Of a stretch of DNA of 52,525 nucleotides, positions 19,102 through 26,947 are shown in pieces; the first letter of the stretch is position 1; every line of letters begins with the position of its first letter. The notes under the pieces were generated by a model. It did no database searches. It had not been told where the DNA came from and saw only the letters and a program-made list of their open reading frames with translations. Source of the DNA: Hyphomicrobiales bacterium (GTDB lineage: Bacteria; Pseudomonadota; Alphaproteobacteria; Rhizobiales; CAJQND01); contig JANQOW010000018.1 in NCBI GenBank assembly GCA_028285595.1, positions 1 to 52,525 on the forward strand. The letters run 5' to 3'. The translations under genes and the position numbers were made by a program.

Positions 19102-20763
19102 TCAGGCGTCGAGCCAAACGAACTCAGGCCATTCCTGACCACCAAAGGCAGCCAGCGGAACCCGCGGCAGGCCCTTCACCGTCTTGGCCTTGCCGTCGAT
19201 ATAGGCCCGGTGCGTGGCGATGCCGGTGCCACACTTGGCGGCGCAGATCTTTTGCATCTCGCAGTTCATCTCATAGCGCTTGGCCGGGTCCAACTCGCCG
19301 CGCGACAGGGTGAGCAGTTTGTCAAAGCGCTCATCGCCCCAGGCGCTTTCGTTCCACGGTGCATCGGACTTATAGGCCAATGTCATCATCACGTTGGCGC
19401 TCGGGCGCATGTTCCAGGACGACACGTGCATGGGCGTCTTGTTCCAGATCGCGCCCCAATAGCCATCGTTCGGCACCTTCTTCACATTGAGGTCAAAGCC
19501 CACCTTCTTGCACTCGCGCTGCAGCAGCAGGCAAATGTCGGTGAGGCCGGGGCCAACTTCCGCCACATCGATCTGGGCAGACGTGATGCCCGCCTTCTTA
19601 AGGTGGAACTTGGCCTTGTCCGGGTCGTAGGGGAACATGACCGGATCATTGGATTCCTTGCACCAGGACGCGCCATAGGCGGGCCCGACCGGCTGGTCGT
19701 TGCCAATGTCGCCCACGCCCTTTTGGATCACCTTCAGGATGCGGTCGCGTCGCTGCAGGTGCTTCAGGCCTGTGATGAAGTCCAGGTGGTTGGCGCCAGC
19801 CGGGCTCTTGTCGTAGCGTGCGACCCAGTTCATGTAGGAGCCTGACGGCACGGAGAAAATCTCCACATTGTCGGCTGCTTCCACCTGACCGATGGACTTG
19901 GGATCCACGTTGCCGGCCATATGAACATCGCCGCTGATGAGCGCGTTCACCCGGGCCACACTGTCGGTGATGCCGAAGATCTCCGCTTCGTCCACATATG
20001 GGCCTTCGCTGCCCCAGTAGTCGTCGTTGCGCAGGAACTTGGTGCGCACGCCCGGCTTGAATTCGGCCAGCTTGAAGGGGCCGGTGCCGTTGGCGGTCTG
20101 GAAGTCGGTGGTGCCGGCTTTCAGGATCTTGAAGTGGAACGTGCCCAGCGCGATGGGGAGCTCCGCGTTCGGGTTCTCCAGAATGGCTTTCACCGTGTGC
20201 TCGCCATCCTTCTTCCATTCCTTGATGTCGCCCACCAGAACCTTCGCCTTGGAGGTGGACTCTTTGCCCAAGTGACGCATCATGGAATAGACCACGTCAT
20301 CAGCGGTCATCTTCGAGCCGTCATGGAACATCACGTCCTTGCGCAGCTCAAACGTCCACTCCGTGGCGGCCGCATTGGCTTCGAAAGATTCGGCCAGTTC
20401 CGGCTTCACGGTGAGGTCTTCCTGCAGGCGGCAGAGGTTGTTGTAGACAAACCGGCCGCGGCAATAGTCCAGGTTATGGGCAAAGAGGTTCGGGTCCAGC
20501 GTGTCGTCCGGACCGTGCAGGTCCCAGGCAAAGCGGATGCTGCCGCCCTTCTTCGGCGTTGCGGCAATCGCTTCGGTTGCCGAGGTCACAATCGACCCGG
20601 CAGTGGCCACGGTTGCGCCCATGGCCATGAGCCAGCCCATTACCTGACGCCGGGATGCGCCCTTGTTCAAGGCGTCGACAACAAAGGACTTGTCGGCCTC
20701 GGGGATAGAACCAAAGGTGATGCGATCGCCCACCTTTCCAAACGTCTCAATCTTCTTCCTCAT
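19102..20763 (-). CDS. ABC transporter solute-binding protein (family 5, Tat-type)
   Basis: A 553-residue periplasmic binding protein of the dipeptide/oligopeptide/nickel class (SBP_bac_5). The N-terminus carries a twin-arginine-like signal, ASRRQVMGWLMAMGATVATA, preceded by a long polar leader. Family landmarks are DTLDPNLFAHNLDYCRGRFV near residue 95 and MFHDGSKMTADDVVYSMMRH near 150. GGGAG upstream favours the ATG at 20763. No permease or ATPase gene is in the window, so it is an orphan binding protein or its membrane parts lie elsewhere. It is the last gene of the leftward catabolic arm, so it probably collects that pathway's substrate. Confidence 0.85.
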   Translation of the reverse strand: MRKKIETFGKVGDRITFGSIPEADKSFVVDALNKGASRRQVMGWLMAMGATVATAGSIVTSATEAIAATPKKGGSIRFAWDLHGPDDTLDPNLFAHNLDYCRGRFVYNNLCRLQEDLTVKPELAESFEANAAATEWTFELRKDVMFHDGSKMTADDVVYSMMRHLGKESTSKAKVLVGDIKEWKKDGEHTVKAILENPNAELPIALGTFHFKILKAGTTDFQTANGTGPFKLAEFKPGVRTKFLRNDDYWGSEGPYVDEAEIFGITDSVARVNALISGDVHMAGNVDPKSIGQVEAADNVEIFSVPSGSYMNWVARYDKSPAGANHLDFITGLKHLQRRDRILKVIQKGVGDIGNDQPVGPAYGASWCKESNDPVMFPYDPDKAKFHLKKAGITSAQIDVAEVGPGLTDICLLLQRECKKVGFDLNVKKVPNDGYWGAIWNKTPMHVSSWNMRPSANVMMTLAYKSDAPWNESAWGDERFDKLLTLSRGELDPAKRYEMNCEMQKICAAKCGTGIATHRAYIDGKAKTVKGLPRVPLAAFGGQEWPEFVWLDA

Positions 20764-20814
20764 CAATCACTCCCAAGTTGTTCCCCGGTTTTTTAGTCTG
20801 CGTTGAGTTTCACC

Positions 20815-21960
20815 CTAATCGGGCTCTTGTGCAACGGCCTCCGCGATCCGCATTTGAAAGGTTTGAACGGCTTTATCAAACGCGGGCGAAAGGTACGCTT
20901 TTTGAAAGGCCGATCCGTTCATGGAGCGCTGCAGCTCCTCGGCAATCTCCACATCTTCGTTGTTGAACTCCTCAAACCGCAAACGCAGTTGCGTGCGATG
21001 TTCGGCGAGCTCGGAACTCGTGGCCGCATGTTCGCCGTTGACGAAGATCTTCACATGCTCCCGGCAGGCTTCAGGGCCCAACGGTTCGACAATGATGACA
21101 CGAAGATAGTCCACTGTCACGGTGATCAGCAAGTTGGGAAAGAGCGACAGAGCCTCCAGCGTGTGGCGCTTCTCCTCCGGCAGGTTTGGAAACTCCGGCA
21201 GTTTGCCCACAGCATCGTCGGTGGGCTCCACATTGTTGTTGCCTTCACCGCTCAGCAGTCCGTCATGCACCATATAGTGGTCGCGGAAGCTGTTATATTT
21301 CTCAAGGCCGGGGTGCACATAAGGCACGTGGTAGACGTCGATGAAGTTCTCCACCGCCAGCTTCCAGTTGCAGCCCACACCATAGGTGGAGACTTCCGCC
21401 TCGTGCAGCCCGGAGAAATCATAATCACTCCAGCGCTCTTCAAGCACAGAGATAACGGAGGAAAACTCGTCCGCCGTGCCCGATACATTGACAAACACCA
21501 GCTGGTTCCACACCGCCATGCGCACGCCATGGAGCCCGTCGGGCAGATCGATGCCCGCCTTTTCTCCGTCATGGTCATCGGGCCCGGCAACATGGGGCGT
21601 GCGGATGAGGGCGCCGTCCAGCTCATACATCCAGCCGTGATAAGGGCAGACCAGGCGGTTGCGCTTGGCGCACGGCTCGTTCACCAAACGCAGACCCCTA
21701 TGGCGGCAGTAATTGTGGAAGACGCGCACCTCACCATCGCGCCCGCGCACCATGAGCAGGCTGGCGCCGGCAAACACCATGGTCTTGATGTCGCCCGCCT
21801 CGGGCACGTCGTTGACCGTGCCAATGCAGGCCCAATTGTTGGCAAAGGCGGTCTTGAGTTCACGCTCATAGAACGCCTGGTCTTTATAGCAACTGGCGGG
21901 CAGGCCATGGCCGTTATGGGTTTGCGTCACCAGCTCGTCGTAGGAATTTGACTGCGCCAT
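20815..21960 (-). CDS. Rieske oxygenase alpha subunit (CntA/GbcA-like)
   Basis: A 381-residue ring-hydroxylating-type oxygenase alpha subunit. The Rieske [2Fe-2S] ligands are C85/H87 (CRHRG) and C105/H108 (CPYHGW). The mononuclear iron site is in NWKLAVENFIDVYHVPYVHP, with H211, H216 and bridging D208. The overall pattern resembles the oxygenases acting on quaternary amines (carnitine, glycine betaine, proline betaine) more than aromatic dioxygenases; this is a judgement by eye. No reductase gene is present. The start overlaps the upstream deacylase stop as TGATG, so the two are translationally coupled. Confidence 0.85.
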   Translation of the reverse strand: MAQSNSYDELVTQTHNGHGLPASCYKDQAFYERELKTAFANNWACIGTVNDVPEAGDIKTMVFAGASLLMVRGRDGEVRVFHNYCRHRGLRLVNEPCAKRNRLVCPYHGWMYELDGALIRTPHVAGPDDHDGEKAGIDLPDGLHGVRMAVWNQLVFVNVSGTADEFSSVISVLEERWSDYDFSGLHEAEVSTYGVGCNWKLAVENFIDVYHVPYVHPGLEKYNSFRDHYMVHDGLLSGEGNNNVEPTDDAVGKLPEFPNLPEEKRHTLEALSLFPNLLITVTVDYLRVIIVEPLGPEACREHVKIFVNGEHAATSSELAEHRTQLRLRFEEFNNEDVEIAEELQRSMNGSAFQKAYLSPAFDKAVQTFQMRIAEAVAQEPD

Positions 21961-22991
21961 CAGGTTTGCTCTTCATAATCGAGGAGGGTGAAGAAGAGGG
22001 TGTCGCCAACCTCGCACAAGGCCGGAGTGCGCTTGCAGAAGACCACGCCCCCTTTATTGAAGTAAAGCTTTTCCGGCTCTGTCCACGGGGCTTTCAGGTC
22101 CCAGATGTAGCCGGCGAACTGGCCGTCTTCCACCACATCGCCCAGGTTGACCCGGGGCTCGAACATGCCGTCTTTGTAAGCGAAGATATATTGGTCGCCC
22201 TTCTGCATGGCCTTCAGCGCCACCTTGTGTTCAGGCGGGGGCAGGTCCAGGCTTGCGGGCAGCACCGCCATCTCGCGCAGACAGCGCTTCAGGCCGTTAT
22301 AGGCAAAGTCGCGGATCCAGGGTCTGATCTTGCCGGCCCCGCCAAGCTCGGTGGACACATAGATGATCTCATGGCGCGCCGCGGCAGAGGAGAGGGTGGT
22401 CTCCGTCACCCGGTCGCCCACGATGCCCAGGGGCGCACCAAACAGCTCGAGGATGCGCATCTGCAGGGCATCCTTGGCCTCATCGCCGATCAGGCGGATC
22501 TTCACTGAAGGATGATGGTCGATGGACTTGCCCGCCGAATGCAGATCGAAGATCACGTCCGTCCGCGGCAGAAGCCGCTCGGTCACCCACCAGCAGATCA
22601 TCTCTGTGGGTGAGCCGTTCTGAACACCGGGAAACATGCGGTTGAGGTTGGCCTCGCCGGTTTCATCCAGCGGCGAGGTGCGGCGTCCGGCGTAAAAGGC
22701 CGGGGCGTTCAAGGCGGGCAGGAAGATGATCTGGCCGGTCACATCGCCAACGTCCAGTTCCTGATAAAGCCCGGATGCGATGGAGACCCCTTCATACTCA
22801 TCCCCATGATTGGCCCCGATGATGACCACAACGGGGCCTTCGCCGTTCTTGATGGACATGATGGGCACCGGCTGCCAGCCATAGGCGGAGCGGTCAGAGG
22901 AAAACTGGATGCGCACATAACCGTGGTGCTTGCCCTCTGCATCCAGATCTATTTCGCAAACCGGTTCGTTACTGACGATGGGAGTGGGCAT
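21960..22991 (-). CDS. AstE/aspartoacylase-family deacylase (DoeB/EutE-like)
   Basis: A 343-residue zinc carboxypeptidase-fold deacylase (succinylglutamate desuccinylase/aspartoacylase family). The zinc-binding pair is in VVVIIGANHGDEYEGVSIAS (H and E) and the third ligand in VIFDLHSAGKS. LNRMFPG is typical of the family. DoeB/EutE, which deacetylates N-acetyl-diaminobutyrate in ectoine breakdown, is the closest named relative I can suggest. The start at 22991 lies four bases after the aminotransferase stop, and the longer open frame to 23264 overlaps that gene. Expected to remove an acyl group from an amino acid. Confidence 0.8.
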   Translation of the reverse strand: MPTPIVSNEPVCEIDLDAEGKHHGYVRIQFSSDRSAYGWQPVPIMSIKNGEGPVVVIIGANHGDEYEGVSIASGLYQELDVGDVTGQIIFLPALNAPAFYAGRRTSPLDETGEANLNRMFPGVQNGSPTEMICWWVTERLLPRTDVIFDLHSAGKSIDHHPSVKIRLIGDEAKDALQMRILELFGAPLGIVGDRVTETTLSSAAARHEIIYVSTELGGAGKIRPWIRDFAYNGLKRCLREMAVLPASLDLPPPEHKVALKAMQKGDQYIFAYKDGMFEPRVNLGDVVEDGQFAGYIWDLKAPWTEPEKLYFNKGGVVFCKRTPALCEVGDTLFFTLLDYEEQT

Positions 22992-22995
22992 GGCG

Positions 22996-24198
22996 CTACG
23001 CCTCAGCCTTGTATTGGCGATAGGCCGCGCCGAGCTGGGAGATGCCTTCGCGGATCTTTTCGGCAGAGACGAAGCTGTAGGCCATGCGCAGGAAGTTGTC
23101 GGGCCCGTCCTCGGCAAAACACAGGCGCCCGGTGGAGACCTCCACCCCATGTTCCACGCCCAGCTCCGTGACGCGCTCCGCATCGACGCCTTCGGGCAGT
23201 TCCGCCCACAGGAAGTAGCCCCCATTGGGCGTGCGGATCTTGGCCTCCGGCAGATGCTCGGCAAAGGCCTCGATCATGGCGTCCCGATGGAGGCGCATTT
23301 CCGCGGTTAGTTCATCGATATGGTTCTGCATCTTGTTGGAGCGCATCAGGTCCACCACGATGCGCTGGGCCATAGGGTTGCAGCCACCATCGGCCTTCTG
23401 CATGGCCATGCGGCGGATGATCTCCGGCTCCCCGATCGCCCAGCCGAGGCGTAAGCCCGGTGCGAGGATCTTCGATACCGTTCCCAGCGCGATCACCACG
23501 CCGGCATCGTCCAGCGCCTTGAGGGGAGGGATGGGCTCGCCCTCAAAGCGGATGCGCCGGTAGGGGTCGTCCTCCAGGATGATGAAGTTATAGCGCTTGG
23601 CGAGCTCGATCAGTGCCTCGCGCCGGGCGAGCGACATGGTGATGCCGGTGGGGTTGTGGAAGTCGGGTATGTCGAACAGGAGCTTCGGCATGCGCTCGCC
23701 GTTGGCCTGAAGGCGCTTTAGCTTCTCCTCCAACTCGGCCACATCCAGCCCCTCATCATCCTGGCCCACACCCACAAAGTTCACGCCGTGCGTGCGCATG
23801 ATCTGAAGCGCTGTCATGTAGGAGGGTGTGGTGACGATCATCCTGTCGCCAGGCTCCAGATAAACCCGGCAGGCCAGATCCAGCGCGTTCTTTGCCCCAT
23901 AGGTGACCAGCACATTGTCCACGCCGATCTTCACCCCGTCCTCGCGCACAAATGCTGTGATCGCCTCGCGCAGATCGGGTAGGCCCATGAGCGGGCCATA
24001 TTGCAGGGAGCTCGCCACATGCTCGCTCACCGCGTTGGCCGCCTCGTGCACCACATCCGGCAGGCAAGGAGGATAGGCGAGGCCACTGGAGAGCACGGTG
24101 ACGCCGGGAGGGTGATCATAAATCGACTTGCCGAGCACCTCCGCCCGGCGGGCAAACCGCTGTCCTGGCCCAAGATCACCCATCGAAACTGCGGACAT
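22996..24198 (-). CDS. PLP-dependent aminotransferase, class I/II
   Basis: About 400 residues of the fold-type I aminotransferase group that includes 2-aminoadipate (LysN) and aromatic aminotransferases. Features: LVTYGAKNALDLACRVYLEP (cofactor phosphate loop), DIPDFHNPTGITMS, ILEDDPYRRIRFEG, and the Schiff-base lysine in IALGTVSKILAPGLRLGW. The ATG at 24198, preceded by GGAAAGGG, is the start; the frame extends to 24237 into the divergent promoter. First gene of the leftward arm. Ectoine pathways use a class III enzyme instead, so this is a different solution or a different substrate. Confidence 0.85.
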   Translation of the reverse strand: MSAVSMGDLGPGQRFARRAEVLGKSIYDHPPGVTVLSSGLAYPPCLPDVVHEAANAVSEHVASSLQYGPLMGLPDLREAITAFVREDGVKIGVDNVLVTYGAKNALDLACRVYLEPGDRMIVTTPSYMTALQIMRTHGVNFVGVGQDDEGLDVAELEEKLKRLQANGERMPKLLFDIPDFHNPTGITMSLARREALIELAKRYNFIILEDDPYRRIRFEGEPIPPLKALDDAGVVIALGTVSKILAPGLRLGWAIGEPEIIRRMAMQKADGGCNPMAQRIVVDLMRSNKMQNHIDELTAEMRLHRDAMIEAFAEHLPEAKIRTPNGGYFLWAELPEGVDAERVTELGVEHGVEVSTGRLCFAEDGPDNFLRMAYSFVSAEKIREGISQLGAAYRQYKAEA

Positions 24199-24237
24199 TG
24201 AACACCCTTTCCAGGTTTGGGATTTAGCGCTTGTCAA

Positions 24238-24264
24238 AAATCATATATGATTTATCATCGATGA
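24238..24264. promoter_or_regulatory. Palindromic operator between divergent catabolic arms
   Basis: A perfect 16-bp palindrome AAATCATATATGATTT at 24238-24253 is followed at once by a second perfect palindrome TCATCGATGA at 24255-24264. It lies in the 98-base gap between the start at 24198 (minus) and the start at 24297 (plus). Size, AT-rich symmetry and position fit an operator for the GntR/FCD regulator encoded at 26243. Binding is inferred. Confidence 0.65.
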
Positions 24265-24296
24265 AAATGAGAGAGTCAAGAGTTGTGGAGACGAAT

Positions 24297-25463
24297 ATGG
24301 CGCCGACTTATCCTGATTTTCCCAAAGCGGAGTATGAAGCCCGCTGGAACAAGGCGCGCGCGTTCATGGCAGAGCAGAATTTGGACGCTCTGTGGATCAC
24401 CGAGCGTCTGAACTACGAGTACTTCACCGGTCACCGCTCGGCCCAAAACCCCATCGATAAGATCCGCTCCTACATGTTCATCCTGCCCAAGGATGATGAT
24501 CCGGTACTCATCACCATGCCGTTCGAGGTGGCCCAGGTGGTCACCACCACGTGGATTGAGAAGATCGAGACCATCGGCGGGCTGACGGGCCATGTGGAGT
24601 TCGTCTCCGGCGTTCTGGACAAGATGGGCCTTTCCAAAGCGCGCATCGGCACGGAGATGGGCCGCGAGCAATATCTCGGCATCAGCTACAAGGCCTTCAA
24701 CGAGATCATCGCCAGCCTACCGAACGCTGAGTTCGTGGATGCAGCACAGATCATTCTCGACACACGGCTGATCAAATCGCCGGCCGAGATCGACTATATG
24801 CGCAAGTCGGCGCGCATGAATGCACAGACCCAAGTGGACATCCTCCCGCGTCTGGAGCCGGGGATGACGGAGAACGAAGTGGCCCGCATCCTGCGCACGG
24901 CCCTCTTTGAGGCAGGGGCGGAGACGCTCACCCTGCTATCGGTTATCGCCGGGGCAAAGCCGGAAGGTACCACGGGCATGATCCTCTCGCCCACGGACCG
25001 CAAGATCGTGGAGGGTGAAGCCCTGGGCTTCGATGTGGGCATCACCCACAAGGGCTACACCTCAGACCTCGCCCGCACGTTCGTCGTTGGCGAGCCCTCA
25101 AGTGAGCTGGCGGAGTTCTACGACTGGATGATGAGCGTGCGCCGCAAGGCCGATGCCTGCCTGGTGCCGGGCAAATCCCCGGCTGAGTTGATCGACGTGG
25201 TGAACCAGGAACTGGCAGCGGCCGGCATGCAGACCTCCGGCGTGGGCCGTGTCGGGCACGGGGTGGGGTTTGAGACCACCGAGTATCCCTCGCTCGCGGC
25301 CTTTGAAGACATCGTGTTCGAGCCGGGCATGGTGTTCGCTTGCAATCCCAACTTCTCCAACCATTTCGGCTTCATCAACGCAGAAGACAATTGGGTCATC
25401 ACGGACACCGGGGCTGATCTCCTGTCCGATCCCATGGCCGATCTTCGCATCCGCTCCATCTAA
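24297..25463 (+). CDS. M24 pita-bread hydrolase (ectoine-hydrolase/prolidase-like)
   Basis: A 388-residue creatinase/aminopeptidase-P fold enzyme: N-terminal domain about 1-165, catalytic domain 166-388. Metal-site positions read D246 (GFDVG), D257 (TSDLAR), H321 (GHGVG), N350 (FACNPN) where Glu of EPG is normal, and E363 (NAEDNW). The Glu-to-Asn change may weaken metal binding. Ectoine hydrolase DoeA/EutD is a known family member that opens a ring amide, and a similar C-N hydrolysis is plausible. The ATG at 24297 with TGGAG six bases upstream is preferred over upstream in-frame ATG codons that fall in the operator. First gene of the rightward arm. Confidence 0.8.
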   Translation: MAPTYPDFPKAEYEARWNKARAFMAEQNLDALWITERLNYEYFTGHRSAQNPIDKIRSYMFILPKDDDPVLITMPFEVAQVVTTTWIEKIETIGGLTGHVEFVSGVLDKMGLSKARIGTEMGREQYLGISYKAFNEIIASLPNAEFVDAAQIILDTRLIKSPAEIDYMRKSARMNAQTQVDILPRLEPGMTENEVARILRTALFEAGAETLTLLSVIAGAKPEGTTGMILSPTDRKIVEGEALGFDVGITHKGYTSDLARTFVVGEPSSELAEFYDWMMSVRRKADACLVPGKSPAELIDVVNQELAAAGMQTSGVGRVGHGVGFETTEYPSLAAFEDIVFEPGMVFACNPNFSNHFGFINAEDNWVITDTGADLLSDPMADLRIRSI

Positions 25464-25472
25464 GGCAGCCCC

Positions 25473-26246
25473 ATGTCCGCACCCGCATTCAACAGACCGC
25501 CCGAAGGCTACACCCTGGACTATGAGCAAGGCCGGTACCGGATCGGCCTTCTGGCACTGGACAATGATTATGTGATCGAGCGGGACATGATGGCCATGCG
25601 GCCGGACGACGGGGAGGTCACCTTGTTCACCGCCCGGGTGCCGTTTGCGGAGACCTGCGATCCGGAAACCCTGGCGGCCATGGTGGACGAGCTGGCCTCG
25701 GCCACGGACACCATCCTGCCCGGCGGGCGGTTGGATGCGGTGATCTATGGCTGCACCTCCGGCACCGCCACGATCGGTTATGAGAATGTGGCCAAGCAGG
25801 TGAAGTCCGTGCGTCCAGAGGCGGAGTGCGTGACCCCGATCACAGCGGCCCACGCGGCCTTCAAGGCACTGAGCCTGAAACGCATCGCCGCGTTCACGCC
25901 CTATACCGACGAGGTCACCACAACAACGGTGGCAGCTCTGGAGGAGGGCGGCGTTGAAGTGGTCAAGGTGACCAATTTCAACATTGTCGTCACCCGCGAC
26001 ATCAGCGCGGTAACGCCTCAATCCATCATTGCAGGCGCCCTGGCGGCAGATGATCCTGCAGCCGAAGGTCTCTTCATCTCGTGCACCGATTTCCGCGCCG
26101 TCCAGGTTGTTGCTGAGATCGAGGAGCGAATCGGAAAACCGGTAGTAACCTCCAACCAGGCCTCCTTCTGGCAGGCCGTGCGCACCGCAGGCTATGCCAC
26201 GCCCATCAGAGGGTATGGCAAGCTCTTGGAAGCTGAGGGTCCATGA
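25473..26246 (+). CDS. EutA-like Asp/Glu racemase/maleate isomerase family protein
   Basis: A 257-residue protein of the Asp/Glu racemase, arylmalonate decarboxylase and maleate isomerase superfamily. The two catalytic Cys are in VIYGCTSGTATIGYE and LFISCTDFRAVQVV. It closely fits the ectoine-utilisation protein EutA pattern, a protein of unproven reaction. Begins nine bases after the M24 gene and overlaps the GntR gene by four bases (ATGA), so it is clearly in the rightward operon. It may racemise, isomerise or decarboxylate a carboxylic acid intermediate. Confidence 0.8.
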   Translation: MSAPAFNRPPEGYTLDYEQGRYRIGLLALDNDYVIERDMMAMRPDDGEVTLFTARVPFAETCDPETLAAMVDELASATDTILPGGRLDAVIYGCTSGTATIGYENVAKQVKSVRPEAECVTPITAAHAAFKALSLKRIAAFTPYTDEVTTTTVAALEEGGVEVVKVTNFNIVVTRDISAVTPQSIIAGALAADDPAAEGLFISCTDFRAVQVVAEIEERIGKPVVTSNQASFWQAVRTAGYATPIRGYGKLLEAEGP

Positions 26247-26935
26247 CCGACGCAGCACACCTGGAAGCGCCCACGCGCCTTGCCCCACTTGAGCTGGGCG
26301 ATGCGCCCCAGGCCATCTATGCCCGCTTGCGTGAACTCATCCTGTCCGGCAATCTGAAGGCGGGCAGCCAGGTGAAGATCCAAGGTATCGCCAATGATCT
26401 GGGCGTCAGCATCGTTCCGGTGCGCGAAGCCATCCGCATGCTCGCCGCCGAAGGCCTGATGGAACTGCGCCCCAACCGTAGCCCCATCGTGGCGCCGCTG
26501 GAGATCGCGGAGATCCTGGAGATCAACACGGTGCGCCTGGCCTTGGAGCCGTTCTATCTGGAAATGGCCGTGCCGGCCCACGATGACGCCAGCCTCAAGC
26601 GCTGTGCGGAGCTGATCAGCGAAGATGAAGCGGCAACGGACTATATGGAGAAGGTCGAGTTGAACCGGCAGTTCCATCTCGCTTTGATTGCCCCGTCCGG
26701 GCAGAAGCGCGCCCTGAAGCTGATCGATGATCAATTCGAGGCCATCTCGCGTTTTGCCCAGATGCTGGTGATGCGCGGCATGCGGGGGCATCTTCACAAT
26801 GAGCATGCGGCCATTCTGGATGCCGTAGCGGCGGGCAAGGCGGGGGTGGCGGTGGATCTGATGCACAGTCACATTTCATCGGCCGCAGAGCGCATCGCCC
26901 GGGAGCTGGACAGACAACGCGCAGCACAGCGTTGA
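26243..26935 (+). CDS. GntR/FCD-family transcriptional regulator
   Basis: A 230-residue regulator with an N-terminal winged helix-turn-helix (about 20-90: YARLRELILSGNLKAGSQVK, IANDLGVSIVPVREAIRMLA) and a helical FCD effector domain with conserved His and Asp/Glu positions (MEKVELNRQFHLAL, HEHAAILDAV-like NEHAAILDAV). It overlaps the preceding gene (ATGA), so it is made with the pathway it likely controls. The palindrome at 24238-24264 is the obvious candidate site. Most FCD proteins repress and are released by a pathway carboxylate. Confidence 0.85.
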   Translation: MTDAAHLEAPTRLAPLELGDAPQAIYARLRELILSGNLKAGSQVKIQGIANDLGVSIVPVREAIRMLAAEGLMELRPNRSPIVAPLEIAEILEINTVRLALEPFYLEMAVPAHDDASLKRCAELISEDEAATDYMEKVELNRQFHLALIAPSGQKRALKLIDDQFEAISRFAQMLVMRGMRGHLHNEHAAILDAVAAGKAGVAVDLMHSHISSAAERIARELDRQRAAQR

Positions 26936-26947
26936 ACTGGGCCAAAG

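Noticed and set aside
19085-19105. CTGATC/GATCAG inverted repeat considered as a bidirectional terminator
   Set aside because: Short, overlaps both stop codons, long loop and no T-run; too weak to call.
20803-21951. Long forward reading frame (382 codons) opposite the Rieske oxygenase
   Set aside because: It is the antisense shadow of a gene with intact cofactor motifs; its product has no family features.
23265-24237. Upstream extension of deacylase or aminotransferase frames
   Set aside because: The deacylase frame before 22991 runs antisense-free but out of frame inside the aminotransferase gene, and the aminotransferase extension to 24237 enters the divergent promoter; ribosome sites support the shorter starts.
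25098-26288. Long minus-strand frame (396 codons) across the M24 and EutA-like genes
   Set aside because: GC-rich antisense shadow; both forward genes have complete motifs and operon overlaps.
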